Positions 45,909 to 53,762 of a DNA stretch of 64,000 nucleotides are shown in pieces (the stretch's first letter is position 1; each line of letters begins with the position of its first letter). This DNA is from JBIOXB01 sp050732395 (GTDB lineage Bacteria > Zhuqueibacterota > Zhuqueibacteria > Zhuqueibacterales > Zhuqueibacteraceae), in NCBI GenBank assembly GCA_050732395.1, contig JBOHQX010000300.1:1-64000 (forward strand). The letters run 5' to 3'. The notes beneath the pieces are model-generated. The model was not told the origin of the DNA. It ran no database searches and saw only the letters and a program-made list of their open reading frames with translations. A program made the position numbers and the translations under genes.

Positions 45909-45952
45909 AAAGGCCGGTCGTGCCCCATGGGTATGGCCGGCCTTTTGTTTTC
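45909..45952 (+). terminator. Rho-independent terminator after the FN3 gene
   Basis: Stem AAAGGCCGG (45909-45917) with CCGGCCTTT (45937-45945), loop containing CCCCATGGG, then TTGTTTTCT. It begins 43 bases after the stop codon at 45866. Confidence 0.8.
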
Positions 45953-46033
45953 TAATCAACATGCATGAATTGCCAACAACTTCGTTCGGTTTTGTGCTGG
46001 AAAAAGGCGATGCTCGCCACTATAAACCATTGC

Positions 46034-47095
46034 TCAAAACATCGGATACTCACTCATAAACACATTTATCTTCCCGTTCATATGCTTGGTGCTGTCAGTG
46101 ATCACCCCAAAGCCATCGACGACACCGAAATGACAATTCGTGCATGCCGTAATCGGAAAGGGGTTGTGCCCGGTGGGCGGAAGCCCGTGGCAGGAGCCAC
46201 AAGAGGCCGTGGCCGGATTCGTCCAATTTGGCACAGCCGAGTTGCCGGTCATGACGTCAGCGGCGTACATGAATTCGTTATCCCCGGCTTGGGCTTTGCG
46301 CAGGCCCCAATTGCCATGACAATAGCTGTTGCTGCACGTATTGGCGTTGAAATCATAAACAACTTGCGGCGCGCGATTGCCGCCTTCGGTTTTCAAATTG
46401 CTCAGCGGACCGTTGAATACCAGCTCGGCGCGGTTGTTGTCATCAATATGGCTCGCATCGGAAAAGTTGGTGGGCACAACGTGGCATTCCTGACAAATCT
46501 CGCGCGCGGGCAAGTGCTTGAAATAGCCGAGATGCGTTTGGTGCGCGCCCACGGCGGGTGTGGTGGAGCCGGTTTCTCCATCCAATCCTTCGGGCGGCGC
46601 GGCGTTGCGCAGATCCGCGGCATCACGGCCCGAATTACCGTGGCAATTATTGCAAGCCTCCGGACCGCCTTCCTGCGAGTGGCAAGTAACGCAGGAATTG
46701 TTCACTTTCACTAGACTATAATCCTGGCCATGGCACGGTTGGCAAGAGGCCAAATCGTAATTATTGTTCTTCAAATAGACGTAATGCGAGCTCGAGCCCG
46801 ACACCCAACCGGAAGCGGGGTGCGGGAAACTTGCATGGCAGGTGTAGCACGCGACTCCCGCCGTGCCACCGTCATATTGGCTGCCATGGCACGGGCGGCA
46901 ATTTTCGGTATTGTAGTTTTGCTTCGCCAGCACCGCGCCATGGAAGTTCGGCGAAGACGGGTCGAGCCAGCCTTCGCCGTGCACACTCACTTCGTTTTGC
47001 ACGCCCGTAGGGGCATCTTGTGGCTCACTGCAAGCGTGGAACATGAGGGCGGCTAACGAGAGCAACACCACCAAAATTATTTGCATTCTTTTCAT
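46034..47095 (-). CDS. Nine-heme c-type cytochrome, lipoprotein-like (CxxxxCH/CxxCH type)
   Basis: 353 residues. The signal (KRMQIILVVLLSLAALMFHAC) ends in a cysteine suitable for lipid attachment, though the lipobox is not canonical. Heme sites in order: CRPCH, CYTCH, CQPCH, CVTCH, CNNCH, CQECH, CSNSYCH (four residues between cysteines), CGSCH and CTNCH, as in the Geobacter-type family with alternating CX4CH and CX2CH. It would be an outer- or inner-membrane-anchored electron carrier. AAGGGAA precedes ATG 47095; the open frame to 47251 lies over a large palindrome. It is last in the leftward cytochrome block, separated from the 12-heme gene by that palindrome. Confidence 0.9.
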   Translation of the reverse strand: MKRMQIILVVLLSLAALMFHACSEPQDAPTGVQNEVSVHGEGWLDPSSPNFHGAVLAKQNYNTENCRPCHGSQYDGGTAGVACYTCHASFPHPASGWVSGSSSHYVYLKNNNYDLASCQPCHGQDYSLVKVNNSCVTCHSQEGGPEACNNCHGNSGRDAADLRNAAPPEGLDGETGSTTPAVGAHQTHLGYFKHLPAREICQECHVVPTNFSDASHIDDNNRAELVFNGPLSNLKTEGGNRAPQVVYDFNANTCSNSYCHGNWGLRKAQAGDNEFMYAADVMTGNSAVPNWTNPATASCGSCHGLPPTGHNPFPITACTNCHFGVVDGFGVITDSTKHMNGKINVFMSEYPMF

Positions 47096-47129
47096 TTTAT
47101 TCCCTTTGCGGGTAATGCCAACAAGTAAA

Positions 47130-47482
47130 CCTTCTTTCAACACAGAGACCCAGAGTGCACGGAGTGTCACAGCGCGGCGTTGCCGCAACAAGAAAAACTC
47201 ACGCAGAGCCTCGCAAAGATTCGCAGAGATTTCCGGCTGGCAAAGTCGCAACCAAAATCTTTGCTAAAATGCAAAGCTTTACAAGTTTGTATTACAGAGG
47301 AAGTACGCTCGCTCCGTTACTCTCTGTAATACAAAATTGTTGAACTTTGCTTTTTTAGCAAAGTTTTTGATTACGACTCTGCTGCCCTGTAAATCTCTGC
47401 GAGTCTTTGCGAAGCTCTGCGTGCGTCATTTTTTTTTGCGGCTACGCCGCGCTGTGCGCTCCGTGTCTCTGTGTTGGAAGGC
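47130..47482. repeat. About 350-bp imperfect palindrome
   Basis: The two halves meet near 47306 and pair along nearly their whole length. From the outside in, matching pairs include CAACACAGAGAC/GTCTCTGTGTTG, GCGCGGCGTTGCCGC/GCGGCTACGCCGCGC, CACGCAGAGCCTCGCAAAGA/TCTTTGCGAAGCTCTGCGTG, ATCTTTGCTAAAA/TTTTTTAGCAAAG and TTGTATTACAGAG/CTCTGTAATACAA. No gene. It lies between the 12-heme and nine-heme cytochrome genes and could end or process their transcript. Confidence 0.85.
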
Positions 47483-47659
47483 TTTTGCGTTTTTATGCTG
47501 TACGAAGTACTTCAGCTTTCGGCTTGTTTGAAAGAATGATATAGTTCTTTTCCGAGCTATTTCGTGCGGTTCTGTGGCCGAGTCAACCAAGATCCCTACG
47601 GGATGACATATCAAGGACTTCGTTGAAGACAGATTGCTCAGCGGGACATTGCGCTGCTA

Positions 47660-48880
47660 TCACTTGCCGCCCGGCGCGAGATTCGTATGGCAGATGACGC
47701 AAACGGGATCGCGGCCCTCCACGTCGTGGCAAGAGGCGCAGGATTCCATGTCCCGGCGTGCCAGCCTGGCATGCTGGCCGCCTTCGCTGCCCAAGCCGAG
47801 GAGCACGAAATCGGGCGTGCGATGGCTGAGCGGAAATGGCGTCGCAAAACCGGCTTCTTGATTGCGCGCGTGGCATTCGGCGCAGAAGGTTTGCACGTTG
47901 TGGCACGAGTAACAATCCGACTGCCTGGCGCGCAGATCGAGACTGTGTACGAACACATAGTTCAATTCGTGCACGTTTTCTATAACCAAGGGATTTTTGC
48001 CGGAAGGTTCCGGGCGATTTTCCGGCACACTGCGCACCGGAGCGCCACTGGTGAATTGTAATGTAGGCTCCGCGTGGCACTGCTGGCAAAAATTCTCGGT
48101 GTGGCAGGAAGCGCAGTCGTTGGAGGTATGCTCGGCACGCACCAAGCGCTTGTGCTCTTTAGCCCAATCCGGCAGGCGGTGCGAGAGCGGCAGCATGGTC
48201 TCTATTCTGGGATGGCAAGATTCGCAGGCGTTGGTGGCTTTCGCATCGTTATGGCAGGAATAACACGTGGCCATGCTGGGCAGAAAGGCCACGCTGGGCT
48301 TTACCGATTTCTCAATGCCTTTATGGCAAACGGCGCAGTCGAGATCTTGGCTTTCGATATGCTGTTTGTGGCTGAAGACAATATCCTCGCGAGCAGGAGC
48401 TGCAAAGGCTTCGAGCTGATCAATATCCGTGTGACAATATTTGCAATCCTCCATATTCTCACTCTCGACCTCGGCATGGCAGGTCGAGCATTCGGCATGC
48501 TTCGGAAACAACAGATCGCCGGCCTTTTCGCTGGTTTGCGCAGCGGCATGGCAAGCGTTGCATTCCGCGCCGACTTCTTCGAGGTGTTGTTTGTGTGAGA
48601 ATTTAATTTTAGCCCACTGCGCCACGGGGTCGCCCCATGACGAGGGCCGGTCGTCACCCGCTCGCAAGATGGTCGCTATTGCCAATAGGCCCAATACGAA
48701 AACATGCGAGCAGGCGTTCTTGCCTCTCCGGACAAAAAGGCAAAAGCATACACGCAAAGATGCAGAGACGCAAAGGTCCGCAAAGAAAGCGCTTTGCACA
48801 ATCTTTGCATCTCTGTCCCGCAGTCTCGGGATGCGCTTTTCTGTTTTGGGGATGCAGTTCGAAGGCCTAGTGCTGGACAT
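47660..48880 (-). CDS. Twelve-heme c-type cytochrome
   Basis: 406 residues with 12 CXXCH motifs: CNACH, CSTCH, CKYCH, CAVCH, CYSCH, CESCH, CASCH, CQQCH, CYSCH, CAECH, CASCH and CVICH. The pattern FSHKQH before heme pairs is that of cytochrome c7/c3-type modules. Start ATG 48880 has a strong GAGGAGGGAG ribosome site. Residues 11-50, however, are coded by a palindromic repeat, so the export signal (RRGKNACSHVFVLGLLAIAT) begins only near residue 51. It would be a periplasmic or membrane-anchored wire. It starts 13 bases after the beta-barrel gene, so the two are co-translated. Confidence 0.9.
   Translation of the reverse strand: MSSTRPSNCIPKTEKRIPRLRDRDAKIVQSAFFADLCVSASLRVCFCLFVRRGKNACSHVFVLGLLAIATILRAGDDRPSSWGDPVAQWAKIKFSHKQHLEEVGAECNACHAAAQTSEKAGDLLFPKHAECSTCHAEVESENMEDCKYCHTDIDQLEAFAAPAREDIVFSHKQHIESQDLDCAVCHKGIEKSVKPSVAFLPSMATCYSCHNDAKATNACESCHPRIETMLPLSHRLPDWAKEHKRLVRAEHTSNDCASCHTENFCQQCHAEPTLQFTSGAPVRSVPENRPEPSGKNPLVIENVHELNYVFVHSLDLRARQSDCYSCHNVQTFCAECHARNQEAGFATPFPLSHRTPDFVLLGLGSEGGQHARLARRDMESCASCHDVEGRDPVCVICHTNLAPGGK
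48729..48848. repeat. Palindrome inside the 12-heme cytochrome 5' coding region
   Basis: CAGAGACGCAAAGGTCCGCAAAG on the left faces GCTTTGCACAATCTTTGCATCTCTG on the right, and AAAAAGGCAAAAGCATAC faces GATGCGCTTTTCTGTTTTG farther out. It shares CGCAAAG and GCAGAGA words with the 47130 palindrome and lies within codons 11-50 of the gene without breaking its frame. Confidence 0.7.
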
Positions 48881-48893
48881 TTTTTCTCCCTCC

Positions 48894-50189
48894 TCATGAT
48901 GCTGCGCTCAGTTTGGTGAAGAACCAATACTGTAGTCGAAACATGAAACGGACATCATTCTTATAGTAGCGATTGTGCAAGAGTTGGAACTGCCCGTCGA
49001 GCGTCAGTTTTTTCATGGGCCGCACAAGCAGGCCGGCAGCGCCGGAGAACAGGGATTCGCGCTCCGGAGCATCCCCATCTAGTTTGTACGTGGCCCAGGA
49101 GAGTTGCACACTGGGCATGAACTGGTTGCGGCGCGTGGGATAATAAAACGAGGCGTTGAGGCCGTCCAGATTGCCGGCATAGCCGCCGCGATGCACGTAG
49201 CTGACACCGCCGTACTTCAGCTCCGTTCCCACCGTGAGGCGCAAGGATTCGTCGCCGGAGTAGAAAATTGCGGCAGCATTGCCATAAAGACGCAACGACG
49301 GTCGGTACTGGTAATAAAACCCGCCTTCGACCTCGTGGTTGTCTTCGACATTGAAAGCAGAAAAAATCGAATTCCAGGGCAGGCGGGGAGAGCGGTAGAT
49401 ATAATTGCCGGTCAAAATCATTTCGGGCGAGATTTCCGCGCGCACGGAAAGATCGCCACGCGCCAGCTCTTCGGCGTGAAAATCATAATCGCTGCGAGCA
49501 TACAGAGAAGTTTTGGCATTTACGAACCAGGAGGCGTCGAGCGAGCCCAATCGAGACGCGCGATCCGTGGGCTCGACGTAGAGCGTAAACACGTTGCCCA
49601 CGGAATCTGCCCGCTGTGCATCGTAGCCGGGACGCAATTGCCGTTTATCAAAAAAGCTAAGGCTCAGATTCAAATCTGTCTTCGGGGTCCATACCGCTTG
49701 TCCGCCGGCCATGTAATTTTGGTCGAAATCGTCGATCACTTTGACGCGCTGATCGGCCGGCAGCAAGCCGCCTCCGAATGCTTTCAGGCGTAACCAGGGC
49801 GCGGCCCGCACCTTGATTTGCGCGCCGTCAATCGTACCCACCGCCACACCGCCGAAAACCGGTTGGCGGCCAAACTGTACATCGACGCGCTGCGCAATGT
49901 TCTTCCACTCCAAATACAAATTGTACATGCGCGCCTTGCCGTCGCCGGCGAGCGGGGTGCTGAAATCGGTGTCAAACTGACCATAGCTGCGCACCAGAAT
50001 GTTTTTCGTGGAGAAATCGATTTGATAGGCCTGGTAACCGCGCGCAGAACTGGATTCGATGTTGATCGAGTCGCTGCGCTGGAAGGCATACAACGAGCTG
50101 GTGAGCCGGCCGGAGAGTGTTTGCGCGTTCGACATCGAAGGCAAGGCAAGGCTGAGCAACAGCAGGCAAATATTTCGCAATCGCGTCAT
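48894..50189 (-). CDS. Outer-membrane beta-barrel protein of the cytochrome cluster
   Basis: 431 residues. Signal peptide ICLLLLSLALPSMSNAQ, then alternating amphipathic strands (YQIDFSTKNILVRSYGQFDT, RVDVQFGRQPVFGGVAVGTI, SLYARSDYDFHAEELARGDL) ending in an aromatic-rich strand FMFRLQYWFFTKLSAAS, as expected for a porin-like barrel. No family name is secure. It lies between the cytochrome with sorting domain and the 12-heme cytochrome, 13 bases before the latter. Known porin-cytochrome complexes (MtrABC, Geobacter PCC) embed a multiheme cytochrome in such a barrel, so the inferred role is a sheath for electron transfer across the outer membrane. Confidence 0.8.
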   Translation of the reverse strand: MTRLRNICLLLLSLALPSMSNAQTLSGRLTSSLYAFQRSDSINIESSSARGYQAYQIDFSTKNILVRSYGQFDTDFSTPLAGDGKARMYNLYLEWKNIAQRVDVQFGRQPVFGGVAVGTIDGAQIKVRAAPWLRLKAFGGGLLPADQRVKVIDDFDQNYMAGGQAVWTPKTDLNLSLSFFDKRQLRPGYDAQRADSVGNVFTLYVEPTDRASRLGSLDASWFVNAKTSLYARSDYDFHAEELARGDLSVRAEISPEMILTGNYIYRSPRLPWNSIFSAFNVEDNHEVEGGFYYQYRPSLRLYGNAAAIFYSGDESLRLTVGTELKYGGVSYVHRGGYAGNLDGLNASFYYPTRRNQFMPSVQLSWATYKLDGDAPERESLFSGAAGLLVRPMKKLTLDGQFQLLHNRYYKNDVRFMFRLQYWFFTKLSAAS

Positions 50190-50244
50190 TGTGCGCCGCC
50201 TCGGGGCATGTGTACAATTCTTGCCGTTTAATCCCCACGTGTTA

Positions 50245-50316
50245 TGTCATGCTGGAAGCATCTTTTTCAGTACGGCCGTGGGGCTCGATGCTTGAAAAGA
50301 TCCTTCCAGGATGACA
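50245..50316. repeat. TGTCATGCTGGAAGCATC-type inverted repeat
   Basis: TGTCATGCTGGAAGCATCTT on the left pairs with AAGATCCTTCCAGGATGACA on the right around a GC-rich loop. It fills the gap between the sorting-domain cytochrome stop (50337) and the barrel gene start (50189) and could serve as an internal terminator or mRNA stabiliser. Confidence 0.65.
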
Positions 50317-50336
50317 TTGAGACGAACCGGATAGCC

Positions 50337-53147
50337 TTATTTCATCATGACCATCTTCTTCATCATTGAGAACTTCTCGCTTTCGAGCCGATAGAGGTAT
50401 AGGCCGGAGGGCACGATGTTCCCGGCCCGGTCGCGACCGTCCCAAACGATGAGATGATAGGCCGCTGCCTGATCGCTATCCACCAGCTGCCGCACCTGAT
50501 GGCCGAGCGCATCGAAGATGGTGATACGCACATGGCCCGGCTGCGGCAATTGATATTTGATCGTGGTTTCAGGATTGAATGGGTTCGGGTAATTCTGCTC
50601 GAGCGCATATTCGGTGGGCGTGCCGCCGCCACGTTCTTCCACCCGCGTGATCACCCCGACCTCGGAAGAGTACGGGCTTTCATTGCCCGAGTAGTCAAAG
50701 GTGGACAAACGATAATAATATGTGCGTCCGCTCGATACTTGATTGTCGGTGTATTCCGTCTGGATGAGCGTGGCCAGCGGCGTTGTTCCTTTGGGATCAA
50801 ACCCGGGCGTCGTGCCGCGATAGATTGCGAAATATTTGAAATCTTCATCAATGGGACCATCCCATCTCAAGTTGACGGTGCCGGCAACATAGCTGGCTGC
50901 GATATTAGTTGGCGGCGCCGGCGCGAGGTTGTCGACCGAATATCCGCTGTCTGGCGCGGTCTCGTAAACCACGCCGTTCGCCTGGCCGGAAATGAAGAAC
51001 ACTGACCAATGCAGGCCCGCAGCGGTGCTGTCATAAAGCGTGGGCGCGACCGTACTATAGGCCTCGTAAGCGGAAGCCGGTAACCAGCCAACAAAATCCC
51101 AAGTTTCGGCCTGATTGACCGTATAGCGCTTGCCAACGTTGCTCAAGAGGCCATTCGCAATCAGCTCTTCTTTGGAACCGAGCTGAATGCCGACACTGGT
51201 GGCAACATCATCGACGCGCCTCCAGATCGAATAGCTCGTCACTGGATTGGTTGACGCTGGACCGTCGGCGGCAAATTTCGACCACATGAGGCGTACTTGC
51301 TTGCCTTGATCGCCGCCCACGTCCTCGATTGAGACGATTTCGCCCGCGCCTACATCGCCGGTGGTCAGCGTGGCGATGGAGCGGCGCAGCAAGGCAATTG
51401 CGTAGCCGGCATTGTGCACACCGCGACTTCCGTCCTCCTCGACAAACAACAAATTGTACCACGCATTGGTGTAGGCGTGACGCCGTTCGATTTCCGCCTG
51501 CGACAAGCCCGGTAGTGTCCAATCATAGTTTGCTTTAATCACCGCATCCGAGGTGCGCGGCGGCAGCAACTGGTCGAGACGGTGCTCCAAGCCTTCGATT
51601 TCAAGGCGCGTGCCCTCAATGGTGCCGTCTTCGTCGAAATCCGCCTTGGCCGCAATATCGTCGAAAGACGTAATCGGGCCGTGGCACGTCTGGCAAACGG
51701 CGACGTTTTGCACGTCATCGCCATGATCGTCGGGTGTGCCGTTATCCGTGCTTACAGCGAAGGTGTGTTGTCCAACTTTGTCATGTCCGGGCTGGCCCTC
51801 TGCCGGCGTGGCGCCCATATGGCAAGTCACACAGGCATCTGCGACAGCGAACTTGTGGCCGGAGCTCCCGATCGGCACGCCATATTCGATGGCATTGGAA
51901 CCGTCAATCATGTCGGCCTGATTGCTATGATGCGGGCCGAAGCGCGTGGAAAGATTGGCGGGATTGCTGACATAGTCCACCGCATCGCGGCGGCTGATGT
52001 GGCATTGCATACAGATTTTGCCCATGCCGCCGTAATTGACTACGGTCACACTATCGCCCAGGGTGACATCGTTCAAGGTCCGCACTTGCGCCGGCAACAA
52101 TTCCGACCGGTGCGGATCGTGGCAAACCGCGCAACTAATCTGCTCAAAGCCGCTGGACGGCCGGGTATCCGGATTCTTGGGATCGACAACTCGAATAAAG
52201 CCCCAGCCGGAATGGCAACGAGTGCAACTGGGATTGGTCGAAGGCGAAAGCACACCCACTGCATGCCTGGATGCTTTCCACTGCGTACTGATGCGATGAT
52301 ACGGCGCTTCTTCATGACAGTAGCCGCACGAGGCCTCGTCCAGGCTCATCGCGATGCTGGTCTTGTCGCCCCGATGCTGCGTTGCCGGCCCATGGCAGTT
52401 TTCGCATTGGATATTTGCTCTCGCCGCCAGCTTGGGATACTGCGAGACCAGCGCGGCGTAGTTGCCGGGCTGCAACGTCGGCGGAAAAGTCCAGCCGACT
52501 TCTCTTGCCACGTCATCAAAACCTTCATTGACGGCCGCGGGGCTGTCGTCAAATCCAACATTGTGGCATTCGATGCAAGATTCGTTGTAAGAACCAAGCT
52601 GGCCGTCAATCGCGCGTTTGAAAAATGTTGCATGGCCAGTTTTACCCCAGGCGGTGAAATTGGCGCTGTGGCACAAGCTGCATTGCCCTTCCGAAGGCTC
52701 CGAAGGCAAGCCGTCTGTGCCACCCACCCCGGCGAACTTCGCCGAGGTGATCGTAGTCGTCTTCGGCGCGCTGGTTCCGCCCGCCGTGGTGATCTGCAAT
52801 TGCACGGTGAATTTGCCTTCAATGTCCGGTTTGAAGGTGGTTTGTCTCTTGTTCGTACTATCCAACACCGCAGTGGAGCCTGCAGGCCTTGCCGTCAACG
52901 ACCAGGCATAACTGGTCACGGCGGCATTGAGCGAGTCACGGCCGAGGAGATAGACCACCTGGCCCACGCCGACAACAGACAAACCAGTTGAGCGAGGCGA
53001 AGTCCAGCCCAAGTCATGAATCTCTTGAGGGCTGTAACCTTCGATCTTGATGATCGCATTTGGAACTTGCGCATGCGTGGGAGGAACCAAGAAAGTCGTA
53101 GCTATCATCGTTGCGGCCAGCACACGCCATAGTATCGAGCACATCAT
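50337..53147 (-). CDS. Nine-heme cytochrome with FN3 and C-terminal sorting domain
   Basis: 936 residues. Signal peptide (VLAATMIATTFLVPPTHAQ), an N-terminal Ig/PKD-like domain (about 25-135), then nine heme sites: CSLCH, CIECH, CENCH, CGYCH, CTRCH, CAVCH, CMQCH, CVTCH and CQTCH (about 145-490). The C-terminal half carries FN3-like domains (PPTNIAASYVAGTVNLRWDG, TYYYRLSTFDYSGNESPYSS) and ends with the sorting module LEQNYPNPFNPETTIKYQL, GLYLYRLESEKFS. It should be exported through the outer membrane and held at the surface, as a terminal reductase or contact for an external acceptor. GGAGGTG precedes ATG 53147; the frame is open to 53183. Confidence 0.88.
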   Translation of the reverse strand: MMCSILWRVLAATMIATTFLVPPTHAQVPNAIIKIEGYSPQEIHDLGWTSPRSTGLSVVGVGQVVYLLGRDSLNAAVTSYAWSLTARPAGSTAVLDSTNKRQTTFKPDIEGKFTVQLQITTAGGTSAPKTTTITSAKFAGVGGTDGLPSEPSEGQCSLCHSANFTAWGKTGHATFFKRAIDGQLGSYNESCIECHNVGFDDSPAAVNEGFDDVAREVGWTFPPTLQPGNYAALVSQYPKLAARANIQCENCHGPATQHRGDKTSIAMSLDEASCGYCHEEAPYHRISTQWKASRHAVGVLSPSTNPSCTRCHSGWGFIRVVDPKNPDTRPSSGFEQISCAVCHDPHRSELLPAQVRTLNDVTLGDSVTVVNYGGMGKICMQCHISRRDAVDYVSNPANLSTRFGPHHSNQADMIDGSNAIEYGVPIGSSGHKFAVADACVTCHMGATPAEGQPGHDKVGQHTFAVSTDNGTPDDHGDDVQNVAVCQTCHGPITSFDDIAAKADFDEDGTIEGTRLEIEGLEHRLDQLLPPRTSDAVIKANYDWTLPGLSQAEIERRHAYTNAWYNLLFVEEDGSRGVHNAGYAIALLRRSIATLTTGDVGAGEIVSIEDVGGDQGKQVRLMWSKFAADGPASTNPVTSYSIWRRVDDVATSVGIQLGSKEELIANGLLSNVGKRYTVNQAETWDFVGWLPASAYEAYSTVAPTLYDSTAAGLHWSVFFISGQANGVVYETAPDSGYSVDNLAPAPPTNIAASYVAGTVNLRWDGPIDEDFKYFAIYRGTTPGFDPKGTTPLATLIQTEYTDNQVSSGRTYYYRLSTFDYSGNESPYSSEVGVITRVEERGGGTPTEYALEQNYPNPFNPETTIKYQLPQPGHVRITIFDALGHQVRQLVDSDQAAAYHLIVWDGRDRAGNIVPSGLYLYRLESEKFSMMKKMVMMK

Positions 53148-53186
53148 AAACACCTCCGTATGAGGTTTTCGCGTAGACTCCAAATT

Positions 53187-53323
53187 GACATAGTTAAGTT
53201 AAGATTGCACCCCTCAAATTGTCATGCTGTAAGCATCCTCCCTAGTTCTTATGCAGGATTTGGGGAAGATTCCTAAAGGAATGACAATCAATATTATCAT
53301 TCTCGAAGCAACTTAACATTGTC
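53187..53323. repeat. MITE-like inverted-repeat element, copy 3
   Basis: 137 bases. Ends GACATAGTTAAGTTA (53187) and CAACTTAACATTGTC (53309-53323) are near matches of the 34707 copy. The inner part starts ATTGTCATGCTGTAAGCATC, but its right arm is degenerate (AAGATTCCTAAAGGAATGACA). It lies 40 bases before the start of the sorting-domain cytochrome, thus in its promoter region. Confidence 0.75.
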
Positions 53324-53385
53324 GGGCTAAGATCTACCTCTGCTTTTCAGACAGACTGAAAACAGAAGCCCTACGGGCAGCACAC

Positions 53386-53450
53386 GCGGATCAACAACGC
53401 ACACGGAAAAGCTTTCAATCCGCGTGAGTTTTTGATCCGTGTGTAAACTT
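53386..53450. repeat. Palindrome of the CGGA-repeat family
   Basis: CACGCGGATCAACAACGCAC and ACACGGAAAAG in the left part face CCGCGTGAGTTTTTGATCCG and TGTGT on the right. Same layout as at 5016, 15598 and 34614; 63 bases from MITE-like copy 3. Confidence 0.6.
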
Positions 53451-53667
53451 TCAGAATTTTATTCCATGTTTGTTTCCTTAAGCGCCTATGAGGGGTATAG
53501 AAGCAACAGTTATACCCGGGAATCTTGATATATTTCATTTTAACATATTGATACTTCGATGGGGTTTCTATTTCCATCTGACCGTCTCTATCGGATTTGA
53601 GAAACTGCGAAAAGTTTTTCTCAAATTTCGGAAATTATTCACAATACATTACGGCATTGTGCACAGC
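53451..53667. other. Intergenic, no gene seen
   Basis: AT-rich spacer. Only a short imperfect hairpin around GATTTGAGAAACTGCG and TTTCTCAAATTTCGG (53595-53633) stands out. Short frames on both strands have no family features. Confidence 0.45.
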
Positions 53668-53724
53668 GCTTGGGAAGATGCTTGCAGCATGACCTCCCTG
53701 GTAGTGGCATTGACTTAACGTTGC
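53668..53724. repeat. Half copy of the MITE-like element
   Basis: CTTGGGAAGATGCTTGCAGC followed by ATGACC, then TGACTTAACGTTG, resembles the right half of the 34707 element (CTTGGGAAGATGCTTACAGC and TAACTTAACATTG). The left half is missing. It lies just downstream of the NapC-like gene. Confidence 0.55.
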
Positions 53725-53762
53725 AGTGATAGGTAAGCCACGTCAACAGTCATATCCGACGC

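Noticed and set aside
51582..52991. 469-codon plus-strand open frame opposite the sorting-domain cytochrome
   Set aside because: It is a shadow of the cytochrome gene, whose heme motifs, signal peptide and ribosome site are clear.
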